A DNA stretch of 64,000 nt from Nocardia sp. NBC_00403 (GTDB lineage Bacteria > Actinomycetota > Actinomycetes > Mycobacteriales > Mycobacteriaceae), in contig NZ_CP107939.1 in assembly GCF_036046055.1 (NCBI RefSeq), forward strand, positions 5,518,001 to 5,582,000, read 5' to 3'. The position numbers and the translations under genes are program-made. Every line of letters starts with the position of its first letter. Position 1 is the first letter of the stretch. This document shows positions 9,959-18,777 of this stretch, piece by piece. The notes below the pieces were generated by a model, which saw only the letters and a program-made list of their open reading frames with translations, did not search any database and had not been told where the DNA came from.

Positions 9959-10384
9959 ATGCCAACTACGTTGCCTGCCAAGGCTGTGGACGCGATCAAC
10001 GGCGGTTTGCTCGCCCATCTGGTCACGACCAACGCCGACGGCTCACCGCACGTCCGCTGCGTGTGGACCCACGCCGAGGCCGACGCACTCACCATCGGGT
10101 CGATGGGCCTGGACAAACGCTATGTCCGCAACCTACAACGCGATCCCCGCGTCGCGGTGTCCTATCAGTCCGGCCGGATCGACGACTACGGTCTCGCCGA
10201 ATACGTGGTCGTCGAGGGCAATGCCGTGGTGGCCGGGCCCGGTGGCCGTGAGCTGCTGAACCGGCTCGCCAAGTCCTACATCGGACCCGACTCCGACTTC
10301 CTCTCCGATCCGGCGGCCGGTGACGGTGAACTCATCCGCGTGACCATCACCAAAGTCAGTGGCATCGGCGACTGGCTGAACTGA
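9959..10384 (+). CDS. PPOX-class F420- or FMN-dependent oxidoreductase-like protein
   Basis: 141 residues of the pyridoxamine-5'-phosphate-oxidase-like split-barrel family. The N-terminal LLAHLVTTNADGSPHV and the KRYVRNLQRDPRVAVS segment are characteristic of actinobacterial members that use F420 or FMN to reduce small molecules. TAACCT lies 5 nt before the ATG, suggesting a leaderless start. The substrate is not predictable. Confidence 0.85.
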   Translation: MPTTLPAKAVDAINGGLLAHLVTTNADGSPHVRCVWTHAEADALTIGSMGLDKRYVRNLQRDPRVAVSYQSGRIDDYGLAEYVVVEGNAVVAGPGGRELLNRLAKSYIGPDSDFLSDPAAGDGELIRVTITKVSGIGDWLN

Positions 10385-10437
10385 CTCACCCTCGCGGCCG
10401 CGACAGCAGCGCCGCCGAGCGCGGCCGCGCGGGTTCC

Positions 10438-10870
10438 GATGGCCCGGAGCTGGACCTGGTGTTCGGCAAGCGACTCCCCGGCGAACAGCACGGCGAGCTG
10501 ATCTGGCGCTACCGCCTGGTGTGGGCAGGCCCGCCCGGCGTTGCCGCTGCGGACGATCCGATCCCCTTCATGACGTACCCGCCGCCCAGTCTCACCAGAC
10601 GGATCGCATTACAGGCACTCGATCGCGCAGGCCGAGTCTGGCGCACCACCTGTGTCAGCGACAGCAACTCGGCCTGCGCGCCGCAGCGCTCGCCGGACTC
10701 GGCTACGTCGTCCACGCCCGCAAGCCTGCTGCCCGACGGCCTCTCGAACTCGAGGCGCCACCTGCCTGCCCTCGGCGACCTCGAATTCGTCCTCATGCAT
10801 CGCCGCACCCACACGACCGCTCCAGAACAGGCACTCCACGATGCCATCACTGCCGAACCGCATCGCCTGC
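10438..10870 (+). pseudogene. LysR-family regulator remnant (C-terminal ligand domain, frameshifted)
   Basis: Pieces of a LysR effector-binding domain lie in two frames of the plus strand. One frame reads ELDLVFGKR, WRYRLVWAG and, after a break, LGDLEFVLMHRR. Another reads LGLRAAALAGLGYVVHAR between them. Joining the frames gives the usual LysR order, so at least two frameshifts are present. The N-terminal helix-turn-helix is absent: upstream DNA belongs to the PPOX gene. A nonfunctional relic. Confidence 0.65.
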
Positions 10871-10902
10871 CAGGACTTCGGCCTTCCGACACCGATGCCC
10901 GT

Positions 10903-10908
10903 TAGCAT
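10903..10908 (+). promoter_or_regulatory. -10 hexamer TAGCAT of a leaderless promoter
   Basis: TAGCAT ends 7 nt before the ATG at 10916. This favours that ATG over the in-frame ATG at 10907, which overlaps the hexamer. Confidence 0.5.
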
Positions 10909-10915
10909 GCCACCC

Positions 10916-11578
10916 ATGACGCAGACCCGGAGATGGCGTACGTCGATGCTGGGAGCCTGCGTGGTAGCGCTGACTGCCACGGGATGCATCGGTGCAGTCG
11001 ATCGCGGCGACTTCGAGAACCTGGTACACGAACGGGGCGGCGGGTTGGTGACCGCACTGCCGGCCGCGGCGATCGAGGCCTTGCGGGAGCGCTTGGGGGT
11101 GGCGGACTTTCAGACCAGCGTCATCCTGTTGACCGCGCCGAACTCGTCGCAGTTGCGGATCGTCGTGCCCGATCAGCCGCCCCAGCTCACCCGATTCCTC
11201 AGCGGGAAAGACAACCTCGCAGGCCCGCAGGCGATGGCGCACTTGCGTATTCGAGTGCCGCAGCATTCGGAGCAGCTCGACGACTACACGTTCGGTCAGG
11301 GGTCGCTGAGCAAACCCGCGCCGGTGCAGGTGTCGGCCTCCGATGATCTGGACGGGGAGGCGTTCGCGGTCAGTGAGGTGACCGGCTTGTCGCGGATCGA
11401 GGATGTCGTCGATACCGCACTCGCGCGCAGCGGGCTCGAACAGGGCTATGTATCAACGATTTTGGTGAATCGATTCGGCCGCGACATTCTGATCACTGTC
11501 AACGTCACCTCGCCGCGTGCCGCAGCGGTCGCCCAGTTCGACAGCGCCGGAGCGTTCATTCGGGTGCAGCGGGCATGA
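10916..11578 (+). CDS. Putative lipoprotein of unknown function
   Basis: 220 residues. The N-terminus has basic residues, a hydrophobic core and a lipobox ending ALTATGC near residue 23, so it is probably exported and lipid-anchored. The remainder is a soluble alpha/beta domain with no family I recognise. Its stop overlaps the start of the next gene (ATGA), so the two are translated together and may act together at the membrane. Confidence 0.75.
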   Translation: MTQTRRWRTSMLGACVVALTATGCIGAVDRGDFENLVHERGGGLVTALPAAAIEALRERLGVADFQTSVILLTAPNSSQLRIVVPDQPPQLTRFLSGKDNLAGPQAMAHLRIRVPQHSEQLDDYTFGQGSLSKPAPVQVSASDDLDGEAFAVSEVTGLSRIEDVVDTALARSGLEQGYVSTILVNRFGRDILITVNVTSPRAAAVAQFDSAGAFIRVQRA

Positions 11579-11949
11579 GTCTCGGGAAACTGATGATGGC
11601 CCTCGCCGCGATCGCGGCATGCACCGCCATTGTCGGATGCGTACTGCCGATTGCTGTCTGGCCCGGAGAGGCGAAGCTGACCGCACCGTTGTTCTGCGCC
11701 GAACCGTACCCCGAACCGATGGTCGTATCGGACACCTTCGTCGACTCCGAAGGCACCGGAACAAATTTCACGCTGTATTGCGTGGGCGATCGTGGCCAGT
11801 TCACCGATGAGGGCTTCCTGCTGCCGTGGCTCGCACTGTGGGCCGCACATACGGTGCTCGCCGGCGTGGTGGTGCTGCTGATCGCCGCATCCCATCGCAA
11901 CCGACCCGAAATTTCCGACACCGTGCCCGAAATCTCCGACCCGCTGTAG
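11575..11949 (+). CDS. Small two-helix membrane protein
   Basis: 124 residues, overlapping the preceding lipoprotein gene by 4 bp. Hydrophobic segments lie near residues 6-28 and 82-104. The loop between them would be outside the cell and carries two cysteines (FCAEP and LYCVG) that could form a disulfide. The tail is short, charged and repeats EISD twice. No known family. Confidence 0.7.
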   Translation: MSLGKLMMALAAIAACTAIVGCVLPIAVWPGEAKLTAPLFCAEPYPEPMVVSDTFVDSEGTGTNFTLYCVGDRGQFTDEGFLLPWLALWAAHTVLAGVVVLLIAASHRNRPEISDTVPEISDPL

Positions 11950-11978
11950 TTCGGGCACGGACCGGCGGTGGGCCGGTG

Positions 11979-11995
11979 TTGACACTGGCCAGTGT
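11979..11995. promoter_or_regulatory. TTGACA with overlapping perfect 14-bp palindrome
   Basis: A -35-like TTGACA (11979-11984) overlaps the perfect palindrome ACACTGGCCAGTGT (11982-11995), with a further ACACTGATCA just downstream. This looks like an operator of the TetR type over a promoter. No TetR gene is adjacent, so the regulator is unknown. Confidence 0.5.
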
Positions 11996-12094
11996 GAACA
12001 CTGATCAGGACGTGCCCTACCTTCGCAAACAGTGGACATCCTCCGATGGCAGACGTTGGATCGAACCATTCAGCACTGTGGAGGGAGGTCGACG

Positions 12095-12241
12095 ATGAAG
12101 CTTTCCGCGCTCATCCTCGCCACCGCCGGGATAATCCTTGCCGGATCCGGAACCATCGAATTGCTCGACGCCATAGACGGGCCCGCGCAGACCTCGGTCG
12201 TCCAGCTGACCGACAACCACCCGATCGGTGAGTGCCGGTAG
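12095..12241 (+). CDS. 48-residue membrane or exported peptide
   Basis: The start is supported by GAGGGAGG 6-7 nt before the ATG. The N-terminal 20 residues form a hydrophobic segment (LSALILATAGIILAGSG), followed by a polar tail with one cysteine near the C-terminus. It lies downstream of the palindrome at 11982, which may regulate it. No homologous family recognised. Confidence 0.5.
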   Translation: MKLSALILATAGIILAGSGTIELLDAIDGPAQTSVVQLTDNHPIGECR

Positions 12242-12312
12242 GGCGAACGCCGTTCCGGGCTCGACGATCGTGGCCGTACGTGCACAGCGAGTGGAAGATG
12301 CGCTGAGGCAAG

Positions 12313-12318
12313 TAAGTT
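12313..12318 (+). promoter_or_regulatory. -10 hexamer TAAGTT of a leaderless promoter
   Basis: TAAGTT ends 6 nt before the ATG of the LysE-type exporter; no ribosome site is visible in that gap. Confidence 0.5.
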
Positions 12319-12324
12319 GAGTCC

Positions 12325-12963
12325 ATGAGTGTCTGGATGGGCCTGGTTTCCTTCGCCGCTGTGGCAGGACTGCTCACGCTGGTTCCCGGCGTGGACACCG
12401 CACTGGTGCTGCGCGCCGCCATTGTCCGAGGCTCCCCCCACGCCTTCGCGACGGCGCTCGGCGTGGGGACCGGTGTGCTGGTCTGGGGCGCGGCTGCGGC
12501 GTGCGGCCTTTCGGTGTTGCTGACCACCTCGCATCTGGCCTACACGGTGTTGCGGATCGCGGGCGCGGTGTACCTCGTCTGGCTCGGCGTCAAGACCTTG
12601 GTCACGCTGTGGCGCGGTCGTGGGTCCACCGCCGGCGACGGCGACGGCGACGCGAGCGGTGGCCTGCTGCGCGCGTGGGCGCGCGGTGCGGCCACCAATC
12701 TCCTCAATCCGAAGATCGGCGTCTTCTACATCGCGATGCTGCCCCAGTTCATCCCGCCGGAGGCGCCACACCTGGCGATGGGGGTGGCGCTCGCGGTGGT
12801 CCACGACATCGAGGGAATGCTGTGGTTCAGTGTGCTGATATTCGGCGTGCAGTTTACGAGAACGTGGATAGCCCGCCCCTCGGTCAAGCGAGCGATGGAA
12901 GCGATGACCGGCTCGGTCCTGCTGGCTTTCGGAGTGAAGCTGGCATTGTCCGAGACGCCGTGA
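12325..12963 (+). CDS. LysE/RhtB family amino-acid exporter
   Basis: 212 residues with about six hydrophobic segments. The family signature is clear: LLTLVPGVDTALVLR near residue 17, a G-rich second helix, and the NPKIGVFYIAMLPQF motif near the middle. Members export amino acids or small metabolites across the cytoplasmic membrane. The substrate is unknown. The cytoplasmic loop after helix 3 is rich in Gly/Asp. Confidence 0.88.
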   Translation: MSVWMGLVSFAAVAGLLTLVPGVDTALVLRAAIVRGSPHAFATALGVGTGVLVWGAAAACGLSVLLTTSHLAYTVLRIAGAVYLVWLGVKTLVTLWRGRGSTAGDGDGDASGGLLRAWARGAATNLLNPKIGVFYIAMLPQFIPPEAPHLAMGVALAVVHDIEGMLWFSVLIFGVQFTRTWIARPSVKRAMEAMTGSVLLAFGVKLALSETP

Positions 12964-12972
12964 GCATTGCGG

Positions 12973-14571
12973 CTACTTCTCGATTCCTTCGAAGTCGAAC
13001 AGCCCGTTCCAGGTGAGCTCGGCCTTCTTCACTCGGTCCGACCGTCCCGCGGCAGCAACGTAATCGAACAGCGGGATGTCGGCCATGTCCTTGATCAGCA
13101 GAGTCTGAGCCTGGGCCACGATCTTGTAGGACTCCTCCAAGGTCGCAGCGGCGAGCGCCGCATCGAGCAGGGCGTCCAACTCGGGGTTCTTGTAGTCGAC
13201 ATTGTTGATCGTGGAGAAGCTGTAGTACATGGAGGTCAGGAACTGCAGCATGGTGGGGTAATCGCCCTGCCAGCCGTAACGGAACGCTTTACCGATGGCC
13301 CTCGAATTCACCAGGTCCCGAATGTTTTTGAACGTCGGAGACGGCGCACCGACCGCATCGATACCGAGGGTGTTCTTGATACTGTTCGCGACCGCTTCGA
13401 CCCACGCTTGGTGGCCGCCGTCGGAGTTGTAGGCGATCTCGTAACGACCCGACCACGGTGACATGGCATCCGCCTGCGCCCACACCTTCTTGGCCTCCTC
13501 CGGGTTGTACTTCAATACCTCGGAGCCCGGCAGGTTGCCGTTGAATCCGGGCAGGGTGCTCGCGGTGAAATCACGCGCGGGCTTCCTGAGACCCTGGAAG
13601 ATGTTCTCGGAGATCTGTTCTCGATTGATTGCCATCGACAACGCTTTGCGGCGCAGCAGACCCTCCTCGCCGCCGAAGTGCGGAACATTGGTCTGGATGC
13701 CGAGGCACGCTTTGTACGCGATCGGCTTGGTGATCGCCCGGTCGCCCAGATCTTTTTTGTAGGTCGAGAGTGCTGAGTCCGGGATGATATCGAGGGTATC
13801 GAGATTGCCCGCCAGCAGATCGGAGTAGGCCGTGTCGAACGACTGGTACATCACAAATCGCAGGCCCTTGTTCTTGGCCGGGCGCCCGCCTCGATAATCG
13901 GGGTTGGGCGCCAGATCGATCTCGACGTTGTGCTCCCACGTTTCGAACTTGTACGGCCCGTTGCCGACCGGGTTCGCACCGAAGGCCTTCATGTCCTTGA
14001 ACGCAACCTCGGGCAGCGGATAGAACGCGATGAAGCCCAATGCGGTCTCGAAATCGATGGACGGTTGCTTCAACTCCACGGTGAAGGTTCGTTCGTCGAC
14101 GACTTTCAGCCCCGACATCGTCTGTGCCGTCGGCTTTTCCGCCGACACCTCGTCGTATCCGAGGATCGGGTCGAACACCGAGCCCTGCAACTGCGCATTG
14201 GTGCCGAATGCGCCGTAGTTCCAGGCGTCGACGAACGACTTCGCCGTCACGGTCGTGCCATCGGTGAACTTCCAGTCCGGCTTGATGGTGATCGTGTAGT
14301 TCTTCCGATCCGTCGACTTGATCGACTCCGCCACCTCGTCATGGGCTACCCCGTTCGCGTCGTAATACTTCAGACCCGCGAACAGTCGATCGGTGACACG
14401 ACTGCCCATATTCTCGTTGGTATTGGTGGGCACCAAGGGGTTCTGTGGCTCGCCGCCATTCGTCGTGACGATATCGGCCTCGGCATTGTCGCTCGACGAA
14501 CATGCGGACAGCCCGACACTTGTGGCAAGCAGTGCCGTCGCGATCAACGCTGTAGCTCTGGTGAATCTCAA
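12973..14571 (-). CDS. Family 5 extracellular solute-binding lipoprotein (peptide type)
   Basis: 532 residues of the DppA/OppA type. The start is a TTG at 14571 with AGGAG about 7 nt upstream; an in-frame upstream start at 14628 would bury the signal peptide. The lipobox VGLSAC gives a lipid-anchored protein. Family features include the LVPTNTNE region, the GNGPYKF motif near the middle and the FRYGWQGDYP segment towards the C-terminus. It should bind peptides or similar solutes for an ABC importer, but no permease or ATPase gene is adjacent, so it is an orphan binding protein. Confidence 0.9.
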   Translation of the reverse strand: MRFTRATALIATALLATSVGLSACSSSDNAEADIVTTNGGEPQNPLVPTNTNENMGSRVTDRLFAGLKYYDANGVAHDEVAESIKSTDRKNYTITIKPDWKFTDGTTVTAKSFVDAWNYGAFGTNAQLQGSVFDPILGYDEVSAEKPTAQTMSGLKVVDERTFTVELKQPSIDFETALGFIAFYPLPEVAFKDMKAFGANPVGNGPYKFETWEHNVEIDLAPNPDYRGGRPAKNKGLRFVMYQSFDTAYSDLLAGNLDTLDIIPDSALSTYKKDLGDRAITKPIAYKACLGIQTNVPHFGGEEGLLRRKALSMAINREQISENIFQGLRKPARDFTASTLPGFNGNLPGSEVLKYNPEEAKKVWAQADAMSPWSGRYEIAYNSDGGHQAWVEAVANSIKNTLGIDAVGAPSPTFKNIRDLVNSRAIGKAFRYGWQGDYPTMLQFLTSMYYSFSTINNVDYKNPELDALLDAALAAATLEESYKIVAQAQTLLIKDMADIPLFDYVAAAGRSDRVKKAELTWNGLFDFEGIEK

Positions 14572-14756
14572 CGCGCTCTCCTGGTTAGAGAAGGAGCGAA
14601 TCCACGGCACGCACGTGAGGTCGACCACCGCAATGCCGATGTGGTTCGCCTAATGCCCTCGGACAGTAGCGATTCGAATGCACGTTGTCCTCGGATCCAC
14701 CGATCATCCGATCCCTTCGGGCTCGTCGCGTGGTCGACCGGCACCGCGGCTGAGGT

Positions 14757-15002
14757 CAATGTCTGCGCCAAGAACTCATCGATCATGTCCCGGGAGCGCG
14801 CCTCGGCCGTCGCCGAGTAGACGAGGCGAGCCGTCGGATCGGTGCCCGCTTCAGGGTTGTAGAAGGCGTGGTGGGTGCCGGTGTAGAGGACGATCGTGGC
14901 GTCGTTGCCTGCGTTGTCCATCTCCTCGGACAGGGCCTGAACCATGCCCATCGGGCACACGACATCCTGTGTGCCGTGCATGGCAAGGACCGGCACCGAC
15001 AC
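14757..15002 (-). pseudogene. C-terminal fragment of a dienelactone hydrolase-like enzyme
   Basis: About 82 residues matching the end of an alpha/beta hydrolase of the dienelactone hydrolase type. They include the catalytic aspartate (HGTQDVVCP) and histidine (TGTHHAFYNP). The half carrying the nucleophile is missing: upstream sequence is unrelated and belongs to the kinase promoter region. The frame continues past the conserved part to 14568 without similarity. A truncated relic. Confidence 0.6.
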
Positions 15003-15073
15003 TTTCGCTACTTTTCGGGGAGATTTTCCGCCACCGCCGACTCGGCCCGCGGTAACTGCAAAGATATTGGCTC

Positions 15074-16012
15074 ATGACCAGCTATGTCCTCGCCGTCGAC
15101 CTCGGCAAGACAAGCTGTCGGGGCTCCTTGCGGGTCGACGGCGGCCAGACTCGATACGCCGAAGGGCGGGGCTCCCCCGCCCTCGCGAACGCGGGCGGCG
15201 TTGCCGCGGCGGAGCATGCGATTCGCGCCGTCATCGACCAGATCGCTCCGACAACGCCTTTCGTCCTGTCTGTTGGTGCGGCGGGGGCCGCGTCCGATCC
15301 GGAGGCTGCCGCGGTCCTCGCGCAACACCTGGCCGCGGTGCGCACCATTTCCTCGGTCGCCGCCGCATCGGTCGCGGTGACCTCCGACGCCGTCACCGCC
15401 CATGCGGGAGCGCTCGGCGGATCACCGGGTGTCGTCCTCACGGCGGGCACCGGAGCCGTCGCGACAGCGGTCGACGCCGCCGGGCGTTTCACCAGGGTCG
15501 ATGGTTGGGGACCGCTGCTCGGTGACGAGGGCAGCGGCGGGTGGATCGGTTCCGAAGGCTTGCGGGCCGTATTGCGCGCCCACGACGGCCGCGCTCCACG
15601 CACCGCTCTGGTCGATGCGGTCGGTGAACTGTATGGCATCACCCTGGACGAGTTGCCGAAATATCTGGGGCAACAAGACAATCCAACTCTGATCGCCGCT
15701 CGCTTCGCCCCGTTCGTCGCCACGGCCGCCGCGACCGATGAGACAGCGGCCACCATCATGACGGCCGCGGGCGGTGCGCTGGCCCGGACGGTCCTCGCCG
15801 CGATCGACCGATCCGGCATCCGTCCTCCGGTGCCGTATGCGATCACCGGAGGCCTGCTGAAACTCGGCGCAGCGTTACTGGACCCCCTCGATCATTCGAT
15901 AGCGCACGCGATCGATCGCCGGGCACCGCTGGGTGATCCGATCGACGGCGCGGCACTCCTGGCCCTCGACCCGACGACCGCACTCGAAGCATTGGTGGCG
16001 CGAATAGTCTGA
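15074..16012 (+). CDS. BadF/BadG-type N-acetylhexosamine kinase (GlcNAc/MurNAc kinase-like)
   Basis: 312 residues of the ASKHA kinase superfamily. The phosphate-1 motif VDLGKTSCRG is at residues 8-17. The second glycine-rich motif LTAGTGAVATA is mid-protein, followed by GWGPLLGDEGSGGWIG, which is typical of GlcNAc kinases. It leads a run with a symporter, anmK, an RpiR regulator and murQ, so it probably phosphorylates GlcNAc and/or MurNAc released from peptidoglycan; MurK of Clostridium acts on both. The sequence does not distinguish the two substrates. Confidence 0.85.
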   Translation: MTSYVLAVDLGKTSCRGSLRVDGGQTRYAEGRGSPALANAGGVAAAEHAIRAVIDQIAPTTPFVLSVGAAGAASDPEAAAVLAQHLAAVRTISSVAAASVAVTSDAVTAHAGALGGSPGVVLTAGTGAVATAVDAAGRFTRVDGWGPLLGDEGSGGWIGSEGLRAVLRAHDGRAPRTALVDAVGELYGITLDELPKYLGQQDNPTLIAARFAPFVATAAATDETAATIMTAAGGALARTVLAAIDRSGIRPPVPYAITGGLLKLGAALLDPLDHSIAHAIDRRAPLGDPIDGAALLALDPTTALEALVARIV

Positions 16013-16084
16013 CAAATATTGACACCGCACATGTGACGACTGACACTTATTTGCATTAGTCCGCCGCGTCACCGGGGAGTTGCG

Positions 16085-17614
16085 ATGAACGCACTCAATC
16101 TCGCCGTCATCGTCGTATACCTCGTCGTCGTCGCCTGGATCGGCCTACGCCTGTCCGGGAAGCAGAAATCCAGCAGCGACTACTTCGTTGGCGAGGGGCG
16201 AATGCCCTGGTGGACAGTGTGTTTCTCGGTTGTCGCGACCGAGACGAGCGTGCTCACGGTCATCTCCGTCCCCGGCGGCGCCTACACCGACCAGGGTTTC
16301 GGCAATGTCGAGCTGGCACTGGGCTACATCATCGGCCGCACGATCGTGGCGATCGCCTTGATCCCGCTGTACAAACGCGGCGGCTTCGTCAGCGCCTACC
16401 AGTACCTCGAGCTGCGGTTCGGCCGCTATCTGCAGGGTGTCGCTTCGGTGACATTCGTCTTCACCCGGTTGCTCGCCGAGGGCGTGCGCCTGTTCGCCTC
16501 CGCCATCCCGATCAAGCTGCTGCTCAGCGAGTTCGGCCTGAACATCGGCTACGACGTCATCATCGTCGCACTGACACTGCTGACGGTCGTGTACACCTAC
16601 CTCGGCGGCATCAAGGCCGTCATCTGGACCGACGCACTGCAGATGGGCCTCTACCTCACCGGAGCCATCATCGCGATCTGCGTCCTCACCGGTCATGTCG
16701 GAGCCGACGGCTGGTCGGATGCGTTGCACGCAGGCAAGTTCCGTGTCTTCGACACCGATTTCGATCTCGGGCACGTCCTCACCAACAGCTTCGCACTGCC
16801 GACGGCGATCCTCGGCGGCGCACTCTTCGCCATGGCCTCGCACGGCTCCGACCAGTTGATCGTGCAGCGCATCCTCGCGACGAGGTCACTGCGCGACAGT
16901 CAGCGGGCGATGATCGCCTCCGGTGTCTTCGTCGCGCTGCAATTCGCGGCGTTCTCCCTGGTCGGTGCGTTGCTGTGGTCATACAACGGTGGCAAGACAC
17001 CCAAAGAGCTCGGCCTGTCCAGCGCCGACAGCCTGTATCCCGACTTCATTCTGCACGGCCTGCCGGTGGTGATATCGGGGCTGCTGGTCGCCGGAATCCT
17101 CGGCGCGGCGATGGGTTCGCTGTCCTCCGCGCTGAACTCGATGGCGAATTCGACCGTCGCGGACATCATTCGCAGCTTCAGCCGCACCGCGATCTCCGAT
17201 GAGTCACTGCTGCGGCTGGCGCGGGTCATGACGCTGGTGTGGGCGGTGCTGATGGCACTGTTCGCCATGGGATTCAGCGCGACGACCGGCAACGTCTACC
17301 TCACGGCGCTCACGATCGCGGGATACACCTACGGGGCGCTGCTCGGGGCCTTCTTGCTCGGTCGGCTCGTCGCGCGCGCCAACCAATTCGATGCCATCGT
17401 CGCCTTCGTCGTCACCGTGATCGTGATGACGTTCGTCGTGCGGGTCATCAAGATTGATGTCACGGTCGCGGGGAAGGTGACAGAGAAGGGCATCGCCGCT
17501 CAGTGGCTGGTGCCGATCGGCGTGCTCGTCACGTTGGCGGTCGGTGGGCTCACCAGCCGCTTCCATCCGGCACCCGCACGCACCGAGCCCGAACCGATCG
17601 AGGTGGTGGCCTGA
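16085..17614 (+). CDS. Sodium:solute symporter (SSS family)
   Basis: 509 residues with about 13 hydrophobic helices. The SSS signature is visible in the SDYFVGEGRMPWW region after helix 1, the ETSVLTVISVPG segment, and GALFAMASHGSDQLIVQR. GGGGAG serves as ribosome site before the ATG. It shares one base with anmK downstream (TGATG), so both are co-translated. From context the likely substrate is MurNAc, anhydro-MurNAc or a muropeptide sugar entering with sodium; related members carry sialic acid or sugars. Confidence 0.88.
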   Translation: MNALNLAVIVVYLVVVAWIGLRLSGKQKSSSDYFVGEGRMPWWTVCFSVVATETSVLTVISVPGGAYTDQGFGNVELALGYIIGRTIVAIALIPLYKRGGFVSAYQYLELRFGRYLQGVASVTFVFTRLLAEGVRLFASAIPIKLLLSEFGLNIGYDVIIVALTLLTVVYTYLGGIKAVIWTDALQMGLYLTGAIIAICVLTGHVGADGWSDALHAGKFRVFDTDFDLGHVLTNSFALPTAILGGALFAMASHGSDQLIVQRILATRSLRDSQRAMIASGVFVALQFAAFSLVGALLWSYNGGKTPKELGLSSADSLYPDFILHGLPVVISGLLVAGILGAAMGSLSSALNSMANSTVADIIRSFSRTAISDESLLRLARVMTLVWAVLMALFAMGFSATTGNVYLTALTIAGYTYGALLGAFLLGRLVARANQFDAIVAFVVTVIVMTFVVRVIKIDVTVAGKVTEKGIAAQWLVPIGVLVTLAVGGLTSRFHPAPARTEPEPIEVVA

Positions 17615-18774
17615 TGCGGGTCATCGGGTTGATGTCGGGCACCTCCCACGATGCGATCGACGCCGTCGGCGCGGACATCGTCGCGCGGGAGGGCACCATG
17701 TATGTCCGCGTAGTCGGGCTGCTCAGCCGGCCATATCCCGACTGGCTGCGCGCGGAACTGATCGCGGCACTGCCGCCCGGCTCGCTCGACATGGCGGCCG
17801 TGTGCAGGCTCGACACCGCCATCGGACAGGCGTTCGCTGCTGCCGCCGGTGCGGCCATCGACGAGTTCTTCGGCGGCACAGTGGATCTCGTCGCATCGCA
17901 TGGTCAAACCGTCTACCACTGGGTGCGCGACGGCACCACGCACGGCACGCTGCAGCTCGGGCAGCCCGCGTGGATCGCCGAGCGCACCGGTGTGCCGGTC
18001 GTCAGCGACTTCCGCGCACGCGACGTCGCCGCGGGCGGGCAGGGCGCACCACTGGTCGGGCTGTTCGATGTGCTGTGGCTGGCCGGGCGCCCGGGTTGCT
18101 CGGCAGCGCTCAATATCGGCGGCATCGCCAACGTGACCGTCACCGGCGACCCACCGGCGGCGTTCGACACCGGACCGGGCAATGCGTTGATCGATGCGGC
18201 GGTCGAGCTCGTCACCGGCGGCAGCGAACACTTCGACCGCGACGGTGTCCGCGCTGACCGCGGGATGGTGGACGACTCGCTACTGGAAACCCTTCTCACA
18301 GAGCCTTATTACGACGCCATGCCGCCGAAGACGACCGGTAAGGAGCTGTTCAATCGCGGCTACCTCGAGCGCGTGTTGCAGGGCCGGACGTTGGCCGACG
18401 ACGATATCGTCGCCACCGTGACCGCAGTGACCGCACGCACCATCGCCGATGCCCTCGACTCTTTCGAACCCACCGAAGTCATCGCCTCGGGCGGGGGAAC
18501 ACGCAACCCCACCCTCATGGCGATGGTGCGTGAGCACCTGCGCACCACAACGCTGCGCACCTCCGACGAACTCGGCCTGCCCTCGGCCGCCAAGGAGGCC
18601 ACGGCATTCGCCGTACTCGGCTTCCTCACCGTGCACGGGCTCGCAGGCAACCATGCAGCCTGCACCGGAGCGGCACATGCGACGGTGCTCGGGTCTCTTA
18701 CACCCGGCGCAGCGGGATTCGACTTCCCCGCGACTCCGACCACGCCCCTGCAACGCCTCACGGTGGCGGGGTGA
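17614..18774 (+). CDS. anmK: Anhydro-N-acetylmuramic acid kinase
   Basis: 386 residues. AnmK opens and phosphorylates 1,6-anhydro-MurNAc with ATP, giving MurNAc-6-phosphate for MurQ. Diagnostic motifs are GLMSGTSHDAID at the N-terminus, SHGQTVYH, NIGGIANVT, FDTGPGNALID and the C-terminal ASGGGTRNPTLM. The length matches the family (about 370-390). It overlaps the symporter stop by one base and is followed after 3 bp by the RpiR regulator. Confidence 0.95.
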   Translation: MRVIGLMSGTSHDAIDAVGADIVAREGTMYVRVVGLLSRPYPDWLRAELIAALPPGSLDMAAVCRLDTAIGQAFAAAAGAAIDEFFGGTVDLVASHGQTVYHWVRDGTTHGTLQLGQPAWIAERTGVPVVSDFRARDVAAGGQGAPLVGLFDVLWLAGRPGCSAALNIGGIANVTVTGDPPAAFDTGPGNALIDAAVELVTGGSEHFDRDGVRADRGMVDDSLLETLLTEPYYDAMPPKTTGKELFNRGYLERVLQGRTLADDDIVATVTAVTARTIADALDSFEPTEVIASGGGTRNPTLMAMVREHLRTTTLRTSDELGLPSAAKEATAFAVLGFLTVHGLAGNHAACTGAAHATVLGSLTPGAAGFDFPATPTTPLQRLTVAG

Positions 18775-18777
18775 ACC

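Noticed and set aside
16000..16084. TTGACA and repeated TGACA motifs before the symporter as a MurR operator
   Set aside because: The repeats are short and irregular and no dyad is convincing, so I did not list a site.
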